A stretch of DNA of 64,000 nt from JALORV01 sp963724365 (GTDB lineage Bacteria; Pseudomonadota; Gammaproteobacteria; Burkholderiales; Burkholderiaceae_F), in NCBI GenBank assembly GCA_963724365.1, contig CAVRUR010000011.1, positions 124,001 to 188,000 on the forward strand, read 5' to 3'. A program made the position numbers and the translations under genes. The notes under the pieces were generated by a model. The model was given only the letters and a program-made list of their open reading frames with translations, searched no databases and was not told the origin of the DNA. Below, piece by piece: positions 10,748 through 18,836 of this stretch (its first letter is position 1; every line of letters begins with the position of its first letter).

Positions 10748-10962
10748 TTGCCCACGATTGGCCTTCGGTGTCGTCATCAGGCCAGATCAATCGCTTGCGA
10801 ACTTCGCTCAATCCGTACAGCGCACAAGCCGTACAGAGCAGGGCGGCCATCGAGCCATCAGGAAGGAAGACGAATCGCGATACGCTTGGTCCCGAGCAGA
10901 TCGACCACCCGCAGGTCGGGCGCGACAACTTCAGCCAAGCACTGCCTAGTCCGGTTCAATCC

Positions 10963-11235
10963 TTGATTGCGATTCCAACAGCGCTGTCCGGACCCATCAC
11001 GATTGCAGTGATCGTTGTCCTCGGCATCTTTGTGTACCCGTGGCTGCTCGGGCGCCGGCACGGCCGCATCGTGGTCAGTCTGGCGACACTGCTGCTTGCC
11101 GCGTTGTTCATGGCGTTCGAGGCCGGTAACGACGGGGCGACCGCGACAGCCATCGCGCTGGCAGGACTGCTCGGTCTCGCCCCGGTAGTGGCCGGCGCCA
11201 TCGTCGCGCGACTGCAGCGCCGCGCGCCGCGTTAA
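10963..11235 (+). CDS. Small hydrophobic protein, three predicted helices
   Basis: No family recognised. From a TTG at 10963 the frame encodes about 90 residues with three hydrophobic stretches (residues near 12-29, 38-57 and 66-87) and an arginine-rich end, ending with TAA at 11233-11235. The same frame is open upstream into the last segment of the broken phosphofructokinase, so a longer in-frame fusion starting at 10465 is formally possible. That would simply be read-through of a frameshifted gene. No convincing ribosome-binding site precedes the TTG. The regular hydrophobic pattern supports coding, but the start is a guess. Confidence 0.35.
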   Translation: MIAIPTALSGPITIAVIVVLGIFVYPWLLGRRHGRIVVSLATLLLAALFMAFEAGNDGATATAIALAGLLGLAPVVAGAIVARLQRRAPR

Positions 11236-11360
11236 GGGACTGCAGCAGCTGCATCCGGGCCGGAATTGCCGCGCAATGCGCCGGCTTTTCGAGCCGACGC
11301 CCGCTTGGAGCTCACGGCGCGCTGCTCTACGCTCGCAGTACCTCATCATCGGGCGTACCG

Positions 11361-11558
11361 ATGCTCCCCTGGCAGGAACTTGCACTGAAGATTGCCGTGA
11401 CCGCGCTGCTGCTGGCGGTCGTGTTGCCACTGGTCGGCTTCGCATTCACGCGCGACGGCTCGTCCGGACTGCGGGCGCTGCGCACGGGCGCAATCGTCCT
11501 CGCCGTGGTTGCACTCGTCGCAGGCGTTGCGGCCCTGCTCGGCGAAGTCTGGCGCTGA
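11361..11558 (+). CDS. Small two-helix membrane protein, 65 residues
   Basis: Unrecognised. The ATG-initiated frame encodes 65 residues with two clear hydrophobic helices (about 7-28 and 43-62) joined by a short charged loop (TRDGSSGLRALRTG), ending in GEVWR. This layout resembles many uncharacterised bacterial small inner-membrane proteins. It lies 125 bases after the previous small membrane frame in the same direction and is convergent with the M48 protease gene. The ribosome-binding site is weak. Confidence 0.5.
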   Translation: MLPWQELALKIAVTALLLAVVLPLVGFAFTRDGSSGLRALRTGAIVLAVVALVAGVAALLGEVWR

Positions 11559-11649
11559 AGAATCAGAATCACGCCCTCCTCCTGACCACGCTCGCTGCGG
11601 CCAGGTGTGCGTTCAGCAACGTTCGGTAACGGGAATGCGCGTGCAGCGC

Positions 11650-13674
11650 TTAGCCAGCTTCGGCCAGCTCCACCTGAGGTGGCAATGGCGCGTCGAGCGC
11701 TGTGCAGATCATCCGTAGTGCGCTCGCGGCTTTCCAGTTGGTCTGGCCATCGACGAAGGCTACGGCCGTCGCCGCCTTGATCAGCTGCGGCTTGGCCAGC
11801 GGCGCCAGCTGGTTCAGTCGGTCGAGCGCGTCGGACACCCTGTCGAGGCGCAAGTCCGAGGTGGCAACGAAGGACAGCTCAGTCTCGCGCAGCAGTACTG
11901 CACCGGCGTTGAAGGCGTGTTCCGGACGCTCCGGCAGGCGCACCATCGCCACCAGCGACAGCACGACGCCGGCCTCTTGCGCCACCGCGGCAATGGCGGA
12001 GTACTTCACCCGCACGGGGCGTCCGGCATCGCGACCAAGCCGCCGCTTCAGAATCGTAAACAGCAGAAACTCGCGCACGGTCAGTCGGCCGTCAGCGGCA
12101 ATCAGCAAATGCGCCGTCCGCAACAGGGACTCGCGCGCGTCGTCAGGTAGCTTGCGCAGCGCCGGCATCGCGACATCGACCAGCGGCTGACGCGCACCGG
12201 ACGGCAGCTGCTGGACCTGCTCGTGGTAGCCATCAGCGATCTGGGCCGCTTCGCCCCCGTAGGCTTCGGCAATCAGGGTCCGCTGCTGTCCGTGCAGTTC
12301 GCGGTCCTTGTCCACCAGCAGGGAGAGAACCAGCAGCTGCGAGCGCATCCCGTCGGTTGCCGCGCGCCGCAGTGTCTCCACCAATGCCCGCTGTGCGTCA
12401 TCCAGTGCAAAGTCGCGGTGTCCCGGCGGTCGCACCGTGCCGATACCGGCCGCAATGGACGCCGCGGCGCCCGCACTGGCCGCAACCAGGCCGGCCACGG
12501 GACTGCTGCTCGCGGGCAGTGCCTCGGCCCGCGGCAATGATGCAGGACCCGACTTGCCGGACGGCACGAACTGGATCGGCGAGCGCGGCCGTTCGGGCTC
12601 CGCCGATGGGCTGAGCCCGCCGAGCGCCAGGGCCACGGCGTTCTCCGGCGCCGGCAGCGCGGGCAATGCGCGCCCATAGATGCGCTGCACGCGATCATCC
12701 AGCGGGGGATGCGTGGCGAACAGGCCGCGCACAAAGCTCGGCCGCGCCGCGCCGAGGAAAAGGTGCGACAGTGATTCCGCCTGCGGATGGTCGATGCGCG
12801 TACCCAGCCCGGTCTGCTCGGACAATCCGGCAATCTTGCGCAGCGCGCCGCCGATGCCATCAGGATTGCGCGTGAATTGCACCGCGCTTGCGTCGGCGAG
12901 GAACTCGCGTTGCCGCGACACTCCGGCCTTGATCAGGCGACCGAAGAACACTCCGATGTACCCGAGGATCCACAACGCGAGGCCGGCCGCAAACAGCACG
13001 GCGATCGCGCTGCCGCTGTTGCGGCTGCCGCCGCGGCTGCGTCCGCCGATCTCGAGCAGGAATCGCCCCGCGAGCGCGACGATCAGCAACCCGTAGAGCA
13101 CGCCGATGAGCCGCAGATTGAGCTTCATGTCGCCGTTCAGGATGTGCGAGAACTCGTGCGCGATGACACCCTGCAGTTCGTCCCGGGAGAGTCGTGTCAG
13201 GGTGCCGCGCGTCACGGCCACAATGGCATCGTTGACCGAGTGCCCGGCCGCAAAGGCATTGATCGCATTTTCGTTGTCCATCACGAAAACGCGAGGCATG
13301 GCGACACCCGACGCGATCGCCATTTCCTCGACAACGTTCACCAGACGCCGGTCGAGCAGATCTCGCGTCGACATATCCACCTCGCGCGCGCCGATCATCT
13401 GGGCCACCGCCGAACCACCGGCCTTCAGGCGATTCATCTCGAGCCACGTGCCGCCCAGGATCAGGCCGAGCACGACCACCGTGTTCGTGAAGTAAAAGCC
13501 GTTGGGCAACTGTGACGACATCCAGCGCGCCCCGGCCGGCAGGACGAAGACGTGATACACAAACGTCGCCGCCAGGTTCACTGCAATCACGATCGCGATC
13601 ACCGCCAGAACGAACAGCACAATCAGTCGCTGGCTGTTGCGCCGGGCGAGTTCCTGGTGCTCGAAGAAATTCAT
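11650..13674 (-). CDS. M48 (HtpX-like) membrane zinc metalloprotease with long C-terminal extension
   Basis: Predicted integral-membrane protease of 674 residues. Two N-terminal hydrophobic helices (about 17-45 and 60-77) precede an M48 catalytic domain with HEFSH at residues 173-177 as zinc ligands and the third ligand in REFLADASA (Glu257). Two further hydrophobic segments lie between these motifs (about 187-205 and 222-248). After about residue 330 there is a low-complexity Ala/Pro/Ser linker and then a roughly 280-residue helical region not present in E. coli HtpX (293 residues). That region may be a TerB-like or regulatory domain, but this is not certain. It follows lemA by 79 bases in the same direction, and the LemA/M48 pairing recurs across bacteria. 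The likely role is envelope protein quality control, with unknown substrates. Confidence 0.9.
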   Translation of the reverse strand: MNFFEHQELARRNSQRLIVLFVLAVIAIVIAVNLAATFVYHVFVLPAGARWMSSQLPNGFYFTNTVVVLGLILGGTWLEMNRLKAGGSAVAQMIGAREVDMSTRDLLDRRLVNVVEEMAIASGVAMPRVFVMDNENAINAFAAGHSVNDAIVAVTRGTLTRLSRDELQGVIAHEFSHILNGDMKLNLRLIGVLYGLLIVALAGRFLLEIGGRSRGGSRNSGSAIAVLFAAGLALWILGYIGVFFGRLIKAGVSRQREFLADASAVQFTRNPDGIGGALRKIAGLSEQTGLGTRIDHPQAESLSHLFLGAARPSFVRGLFATHPPLDDRVQRIYGRALPALPAPENAVALALGGLSPSAEPERPRSPIQFVPSGKSGPASLPRAEALPASSSPVAGLVAASAGAAASIAAGIGTVRPPGHRDFALDDAQRALVETLRRAATDGMRSQLLVLSLLVDKDRELHGQQRTLIAEAYGGEAAQIADGYHEQVQQLPSGARQPLVDVAMPALRKLPDDARESLLRTAHLLIAADGRLTVREFLLFTILKRRLGRDAGRPVRVKYSAIAAVAQEAGVVLSLVAMVRLPERPEHAFNAGAVLLRETELSFVATSDLRLDRVSDALDRLNQLAPLAKPQLIKAATAVAFVDGQTNWKAASALRMICTALDAPLPPQVELAEAG

Positions 13675-13753
13675 GGGGACGGTAGAGCGACGCGCGGGCG
13701 GGCGAGTCAGTGCGGTCCGCGTCGCAGCGCGGACCGCGAGCGGGATCCGGCGA

Positions 13754-14341
13754 TCAGAACTGCACGCGGACCGGCTTGCGCTCGTCGTCGCTTTCGGTCG
13801 CCTGCAGCAGTTCCGCGGCTCCGAACGAGAACATGCCGGCGATCACATTCGTCGGAAACTGCTGCGACGCCGTGTTGTAGCTCATCACCGAGTCGTTGAA
13901 GGCCTGGCGCGCGAACGAGATCTTGTTCTCGGTGCCGGTCAGTTCCTCGGTCAGCTGCATCATGTTCTGGTTGGCCTTCAGGTCCGGATAGGCCTCGACC
14001 AGCGCGAACAGGCGCGACAACGCGCCCGACAGCGCGCCCTCGGCGACGATCAGGCCCTGCATCGCGTTCGCGCTGCCGGGGTCGGCCGCCGCCGCGGCAT
14101 TGGCCGTCACCGCGGTGTTACGAGCGGCAATGACACTTTCGAGCGTCTCGCGCTCGTGCTTCATGTAGCCCTTCGCAGTCTCGACCAGGTTCGGAATCAG
14201 GTCGTAGCGCCGCTTGAGCTGGACGTCGATCTGCGCAAAGGCATTCTTGAACTTGTTGCGCAGGCTGACCAGCCGGTTGTAGGCACCCACCGCCCAGAAG
14301 ACGACGACGGCGATGATGACCAGCACGATGATCCAGCCCAT
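13754..14341 (-). CDS. lemA: LemA family membrane-anchored protein
   Basis: LemA-like protein of 195 residues: one N-terminal helix (residues 2-19), then a helical-bundle domain with the family signature NRLVSLRN..F..AFAQIDVQLKRRYDLIPNLV and later EAYPDLKANQNMMQLTEEL and FARQAFNDSVMSYN. The ATG at 14341 is chosen because a GGAGGG ribosome-binding site sits at 14346-14351; a TTG eight codons upstream has no such support. LemA proteins are of unknown biochemical role but are often encoded next to M48 proteases or TPM-domain proteins. Here the M48 gene follows directly. A promoter and a leader hairpin precede it (14371-14431). Confidence 0.93.
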   Translation of the reverse strand: MGWIIVLVIIAVVVFWAVGAYNRLVSLRNKFKNAFAQIDVQLKRRYDLIPNLVETAKGYMKHERETLESVIAARNTAVTANAAAAADPGSANAMQGLIVAEGALSGALSRLFALVEAYPDLKANQNMMQLTEELTGTENKISFARQAFNDSVMSYNTASQQFPTNVIAGMFSFGAAELLQATESDDERKPVRVQF

Positions 14342-14370
14342 TGCACCCTCCGTGAGGAACGTCAACGCGG

Positions 14371-14394
14371 CTGACGAGCCGACCGGCTCGTCAG
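14371..14394 (-). promoter_or_regulatory. 10-bp hairpin in predicted lemA leader
   Basis: CTGACGAGCC, loop GACC, then GGCTCGTCAG: a perfect 10-base-pair stem with a four-base loop. It lies between the predicted transcription start (about 14397) and the lemA ribosome-binding site, so it would form the extreme 5' end of the lemA-M48 mRNA. There is no T-tract, so it is not a terminator. It could stabilise the transcript or be a protein-binding inverted repeat. Confidence 0.6.
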
Positions 14395-14403
14395 GAGCGG
14401 CGC

Positions 14404-14431
14404 ACTATAAGACAAGGGGCCGGCGATGCAA
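14404..14431 (-). promoter_or_regulatory. Predicted sigma-70 promoter for lemA-M48 operon
   Basis: On the minus strand, TTGCAT (14431-14426), a 16-base spacer and TATAGT (14409-14404) match the housekeeping -35/-10 pattern well. The implied start near 14397 gives a leader of about 56 bases. Nothing else is seen in the rest of the 264-base gap to dolP (14432-14605). Confidence 0.6.
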
Positions 14432-14605
14432 TGGGTGAAGTGACCGTCGATCACCAAATATCCGCCGATGATGGCCAGCAGTGCTCCAGCAATGCTCCCA
14501 AGCGGCGCCCCTCCACGACTTGCGCAACACAATGTCGCCGAGTGTCGACTGTTGCGTTTGCCGCGCGCAGCGCCGGGATCGCAGGCGCCGGCAGGCCGCA
14601 GACGC

Positions 14606-15265
14606 CTACTTCGTCACCGCGGGCGGAGTCGGCGGCGCCGCGGGTGCGGCTGAGCTGCCGATGGCGCGCCGCCGATCGACCTCCTCGCGCGAGGCGATAT
14701 CGAACACCTTGACGACTTGCTGCACACCCGACACCTTGCTCGCCACCAGGGCCGCTATCTTGCCTTCCTCCTCGGTGACGAAGCCGAGCAGGTAGACGAT
14801 GCGCCGCTCCGTGACGATCTCGACGGAATTGAAGGCGATCTCGCGCGTGTTGATGAATGCCGCACGCACCTTGCCAGACAGTGTCGTGTCGGCCGTGCGA
14901 TCGGATAACGACGACGGCGGCGCCACCGCAAGTTCGTTCACGACCATGCGCACGTTCTGCGTTGCTGCCGCAATGGCGCCCGCGCGCGTGCGGACAGCCT
15001 CGTCCGGCACCTCGCCCGTCAGCAGCACCTTGCGATCGAAGCTGTTGACGTTGATATGTACCGGCCGATCCTTGAACGCCGCGCCCAGGTCATTGGCCAC
15101 CCGCAACTGGATGGTCTGGTCGTCTACCTGCGATCCGGTCGTGCGCCGGTCGGTCACGACCAGAGCGGTACCAGCCGCCACCACGCCGACCACGATCGGG
15201 GCGCACGCCACTGCGGTCGAGGCCAGCACTGCGGCGCACGTCGCGCGTACGAAGATCTGTTTCAT
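14606..15265 (-). CDS. dolP: BON-domain lipoprotein, DolP/YraP-like
   Basis: Outer-membrane-associated lipoprotein of 219 residues. A signal sequence starts MKQIFVRATCAAVLASTAVAC, with a plausible lipidated cysteine at 21; the lipobox is weak, with Ala at -3. Two BON domains follow (about 45-115 and 120-190), with the typical pattern of V-NSFDRKVLLTGEVP and V-RRIVYLLGFVTEEE. In E. coli DolP marks phospholipid sites in the outer membrane and supports its integrity. The C-terminus is an Ala/Pro tail. A GGAG at 15277-15280 precedes the chosen ATG. The gene follows yraN by 14 bases, an arrangement conserved in beta- and gammaproteobacteria, although diaA, which often separates them, is absent here. 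Confidence 0.88.
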   Translation of the reverse strand: MKQIFVRATCAAVLASTAVACAPIVVGVVAAGTALVVTDRRTTGSQVDDQTIQLRVANDLGAAFKDRPVHINVNSFDRKVLLTGEVPDEAVRTRAGAIAAATQNVRMVVNELAVAPPSSLSDRTADTTLSGKVRAAFINTREIAFNSVEIVTERRIVYLLGFVTEEEGKIAALVASKVSGVQQVVKVFDIASREEVDRRRAIGSSAAPAAPPTPPAVTK

Positions 15266-15279
15266 GTCTGCTCGAACTC

Positions 15280-15678
15280 CTATGCCGCGAAAGCGTCGCG
15301 GATCCATTCGATTGTGCCATCGCCGTCCACGCTGACGACGTCGAACCGGCAAGCGGGCCAGCGCTCGCCGCAATGCTGCAGCAGCCAGTGCTGTGCCGCG
15401 CGCAGCAGGCGCTTCTGCTTGTAGCGATCGACGCTGCCCGCCGCACCCCCGTAGGCGCGACTGCTGCGCATACGGACTTCGACAAACACCAGCACGTCGC
15501 GTTCACGCACGATCAGGTCGAGTTCACCCTCGGGATAGCGCGCGTTGCGGGCGACCAGATCGCAACCCTGGACGAGCAGATGCCGGGCCGCGGCCGACTC
15601 GGCGGCATCGCCGGCCCGTTGCTTCGGCGTTCGCACGCCCGGGGCGACGCGGCGCGCACGGCCTCCGTATGTCGCCAT
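15280..15678 (-). CDS. yraN: YraN/UPF0102 nuclease-fold protein
   Basis: UPF0102 protein of 132 residues with the hallmark AGDAAESAAARHLL..G.DLVARNAR and the core GELDLIVRERDVLVFVEVR, which belongs to the PD-(D/E)xK fold (Glu, Asp and the ExR of FVEVR visible). A further conserved segment is VDRYKQKRLLRAAQHWL. The biochemical function is unsettled; nuclease-like activity is inferred from fold only. The ATG at 15678 is preferred over an adjacent upstream TTG. It sits between the lpoA-like gene and dolP, as in many proteobacteria. Confidence 0.9.
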   Translation of the reverse strand: MATYGGRARRVAPGVRTPKQRAGDAAESAAARHLLVQGCDLVARNARYPEGELDLIVRERDVLVFVEVRMRSSRAYGGAAGSVDRYKQKRLLRAAQHWLLQHCGERWPACRFDVVSVDGDGTIEWIRDAFAA

Positions 15679-15718
15679 CAAGCCTGCACCATCAACGACG
15701 GAATGTCATCGCGAGCCA

Positions 15719-16865
15719 TCATCGCGCCACATCGATGCGCTGAACCGCGCCGCCGCGATAGATCGCCAGCACCGGCGTGCGGTCGACCCGCAGCGACCTC
15801 GCACGGTCCACCTGCAACCGGCCGGTGACACCGTCGAGATCGAAGCGACGCTCCCCTTTCATCCAGATCGCCGCCAGCCGATAGGCGTCGATGCCTAGCG
15901 CGTACAGGCGCACCTGTTCGATCGGCAGCGGATTCGCCGGCGCCGGATAGACCATGACTCCGGTGTGATCCGGCTCCAGCAGCCACGGCATGTCGACGAA
16001 GCGCACGCCCTCGAGGTCATGCGCCAGGGTGGCTGCGTCCGGCGAAATGCGCGGATCGCCGACATACAGCAGCGAGGTGCCGAAGAGCTGGGCCTGGCGC
16101 GGGATCAGCGCGCGCATCTGCGCGGCGTCGCGCGCCGTCAGGGCGAGAAAGACCGCCTCGAGTGTCGGCGTCGCCAGCTGCGCAGCCACCTTCGCCGCGG
16201 TCGCGGGAGTCCACTCAACCAGCTGCGGCACTTCACCCTGGCTGCGCAACGCACTCACGTAGGCCTGCGCAATGCGCCGCTCGATCCCGCCGGGGCGCGT
16301 GACGACGGCGATGCGGGCGCGTATCGGCCGTTCGGACGCCGATGAACTCCGACAGGGCAAGCCGGGCAATCCGCTGCGCTTCGTACTCGACCGACAGGGC
16401 CATGGCGAGCATGGTCGCCGGCGCGGCTCCGTCCGACTCCGGAAAATTCAATGCGAGCAGGGGCAGCGCGGCACGCTGTCCCTCGACGACATCGGTCACC
16501 GCCGCGCGTGGCAGCGGGCCGACGACGATGCCGACACCTCGATCGCGCGCAGAGCCGAGCGCGGCGCCAAGCTGGTCGGCACTGTCATCGAGTTCGACGA
16601 CCTGGATAGCGATGTCGTCACCGCTCGCCTTGTGGGCCGCGAAGAATCCTTCGCGCAGGGCCTCTGCCGGTAGCGCAAAGGCGGTCGACTGGGCCGGCAG
16701 CAACAATAGGATCGTCGGGCGACCTGCACGATCGGCGACTGCGGGAACGGTCGACCGGATGGCCGTCGACGCCGGCGACGGCGCCTGGGCGTGCGCCGCC
16801 CATGCGACACTTGCTGCCAGTAGCAGCCCTCGCAACAACACCGACACGAGCAGCGAGCGATTCAT
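15719..16865 (-). pseudogene. lpoA: LpoA/LppC-like penicillin-binding protein activator, frameshifted
   Basis: Periplasmic-binding-fold protein of the PBP activator family. The first part (from ATG 16865) has a signal peptide (about 25 residues, cleavage near AHA), then TILLLLPAQSTAFALPAEALREGF and IVVGPLPRAAVTDVV. The second part, in another frame, has RARIAVVTRPGGIERRIAQA, VFLALTARDAAQMRAL, GTSLLYVGDP and IDAYRLA. The frames join near 16320-16345 through a net +1 shift (an extra A after GTCCGA on the minus strand would explain it). Corrected length is about 381 residues, shorter than E. coli LpoA because the N-terminal TPR domain is absent, as in betaproteobacterial forms. It could be a working gene with a sequence error. 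It is adjacent to rsmI and yraN, the classical neighbours. Confidence 0.8.
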
Positions 16866-17775
16866 GGGTCCGGGTGCGAGCCATCCACGACACGACGACC
16901 TGACCGCTCTGGCGGGACTGGCCGAACAGGAACTTCCTGTCCGGACATTGTATGTAGTTGCCTTGCCGATCGGAAATGCGGCCGACATCACCCTGCGCGC
17001 GCTCTGGACGCTCGCCCGGGTCGATGCGATTGCCGCCGAAGACACCCGCGTGACCGGCCCACTGCTGGCCCGCTTCGGCATTGCCACTCCGCTACTTGCG
17101 GCCCATCAGCACAACGAGCGCACGGTGGCGGCGACCATTGTCGAACGTCTGCAACAGGGCCAGCGGGTGGCGCTGGTGTCGGATGCCGGCACCCCGGGAG
17201 TATCGGATCCGGGCGCAGTGATCGTGCGCACGGTGCGGGAAGCCGATCTTCGCGTGATTCCGATCCCCGGAGCCAGCAGTGCGCTGGCCGCGGTGTCCGC
17301 GGCCGGGCTGCAGGCCACTAGATTCCGCTTCGTCGGGTTCCTCCCCGCGGGCGCCCGCGAGCGGGAGCAACTTCTGCGCGGCATCGCGTCGAGCGACGAG
17401 GCAACCGTGCTATTCGAGGCGCCGCACCGGATCCGCGCACTGCAGGGCGAGTTGTCACGCACGCTTCCACCTGACCGTCGGGTCGTGGTCGCGCGCGAAC
17501 TGACCAAGAAGTTCGAAACCATCCGCGTGCACTCAGCCTCGGCACTCGCGGATCTCGGCCCCGAGGAACGCGGCGAGTATGTGATCGTCATCGACGCGGC
17601 GGAGCACGAGGACCGCCCGGCACTCGATCCGCAGGGGCAGCGCTGGCTGGATGCGCTGCTCGATGAAATGACCCCTGCGCGGGCCGCCGCTGTCGTCAGC
17701 CGGATGACCGGCGTGTCGCGATCGGTTGTCTATGACGAGGCGATCGGGCGGCGCCGCAAGCCGCCGACGGACTAG
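16864..17775 (+). CDS. rsmI: 16S rRNA (cytidine-1402 2'-O) methyltransferase
   Basis: SAM-dependent tetrapyrrole-methylase-fold enzyme that 2'-O-methylates C1402 in the ribosomal decoding centre. From ATG 16864 the protein has 303 residues, typical for RsmI. Visible motifs are LYVVALPIGNAADITLRAL, AEDTRVTGPLLARFGI, VALVSDAGTPGVSDPG, PIPGASSALAAVSAAG and FRFVGFLP. The C-terminal region ends RRRKPPTD. The chosen ATG overlaps the ATG of the divergent lpoA-like gene in a shared CATG. A TTG at the LYVVA motif would be a shorter alternative. The frame is open far upstream, but that part is antisense to lpoA and not coding. Confidence 0.92.
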   Translation: MGPGASHPRHDDLTALAGLAEQELPVRTLYVVALPIGNAADITLRALWTLARVDAIAAEDTRVTGPLLARFGIATPLLAAHQHNERTVAATIVERLQQGQRVALVSDAGTPGVSDPGAVIVRTVREADLRVIPIPGASSALAAVSAAGLQATRFRFVGFLPAGAREREQLLRGIASSDEATVLFEAPHRIRALQGELSRTLPPDRRVVVARELTKKFETIRVHSASALADLGPEERGEYVIVIDAAEHEDRPALDPQGQRWLDALLDEMTPARAAAVVSRMTGVSRSVVYDEAIGRRRKPPTD

Positions 17776-17804
17776 GGCCTCTTCACGCCAATACCGATTT
17801 GGCC

Positions 17805-18836
17805 CTAGCGCAGCAACAGCGACGTCGGACGCTCGAGGACCTTCTCGAGTTCGCGCGCCAGCAACAGCGCCGCGTCGCGATCGGGGGTAGCTCCCACCAG
17901 CACGCGGTACACCGCGCCATCCTTCTCGATGCGCGGCACGCGCACAGGCAATGCGTTGGCCGGTTCGAGAAATGCGAGCAGGGCCGCAGTTCGGCCCGCC
18001 AGTGCTTCGGCGTTGGCTTCCTGCGAAAACGCGCCCAGTTGCACAGCCCACCCACGCGAGCCCCCCGCGGAAACGGACGATGTCGCTGGAGCCTCACGCA
18101 CAGGAGTCGTCTCGGACGGCACGCCGCTGACGACCGGCAGCGTCAGCGCCGCGGGCACCACCACCGAGGGGGTGGGGTTGCTGCTCGCCACCGGTGCCAC
18201 CGAAGTCGGTGCCGGCGACTCGCTGCCGCTGCGTGCTGCTCCGGACTCGCCGCGCCGATACTCGCCACTGGCGATCTGCGCCATCGTGATGCGCTCGACC
18301 TCGACTTCGCCGGTACCGGCGGCAGCGATGCCCAGCTTGGTCGCTGCGGCGTACGACAGGTCGATCACGCGGTCGTGTTTGAAGGGTCCGCGATCGTTGA
18401 CGCGGACGATGACGCTGCTGCCGGTGCGGACATTGGTGACGCGCACATAGCTCGGTAGCGGCAGGATCGGATGCGCCGCGGTCATGCCGAACATGTCGTA
18501 GATCTCGCCGTTCGCCGTGCGGTTGCCATGGAACTGCCGGCCGTACCACGACGCCATGCCGCGCTGGCGAAACGGCACGTCACCGGTCAATGGCGTGTAG
18601 GTGCGGCCCAGTGCGACGTACGACCGGCTCGCCGCTCGGTGCGGCGGCTCGACGCGTGGCACGGCATCCGGAATCGCCGCGATGTCGGCGGGCACGCGCT
18701 CGGGCGGTCCGTCGTCCTGGTAGTAGACGCTCTTCTTTGTCGGCGCCGAGCCGGGTGGAGTCGTACTGCACGCGGACAGCAGCACTGCGAACCCCACGCC
18801 TGCCGCCCGTTTCAACCAGGGCGTGCGGCGCGGCAT
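17805..18836 (-). CDS. rlpA: RlpA septal lytic transglycosylase with SPOR domain (lipoprotein)
   Basis: Outer-membrane lipoprotein of 343 residues. The signal peptide ends in LLSAC, with lipid attachment at Cys23. A double-psi beta-barrel RlpA domain spans about residues 90-200 (ASWYGRQFHGNRTANGEIYD; VNDRGPF with the catalytic Asp; DLSYAAATKLG). A Pro/Ser/Val-rich linker follows, then a C-terminal SPOR domain (about 265-343, WAVQLGAFSQEANAEAL) that binds denuded septal glycan. RlpA cleaves glycan strands lacking stem peptides at the division site. Its ATG overlaps the rodA stop as TGATG, implying translational coupling within mrdA-rodA-rlpA. The ATG at 18836 is preferred because the lipobox then lies at the expected distance. 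Confidence 0.94.
   Translation of the reverse strand: MPRRTPWLKRAAGVGFAVLLSACSTTPPGSAPTKKSVYYQDDGPPERVPADIAAIPDAVPRVEPPHRAASRSYVALGRTYTPLTGDVPFRQRGMASWYGRQFHGNRTANGEIYDMFGMTAAHPILPLPSYVRVTNVRTGSSVIVRVNDRGPFKHDRVIDLSYAAATKLGIAAAGTGEVEVERITMAQIASGEYRRGESGAARSGSESPAPTSVAPVASSNPTPSVVVPAALTLPVVSGVPSETTPVREAPATSSVSAGGSRGWAVQLGAFSQEANAEALAGRTAALLAFLEPANALPVRVPRIEKDGAVYRVLVGATPDRDAALLLARELEKVLERPTSLLLR

Noticed and set aside
10951..10970. tRNA T-arm-like GGTTCAATCC
   Set aside because: No acceptor stem, anticodon arm or paired T-stem around it.
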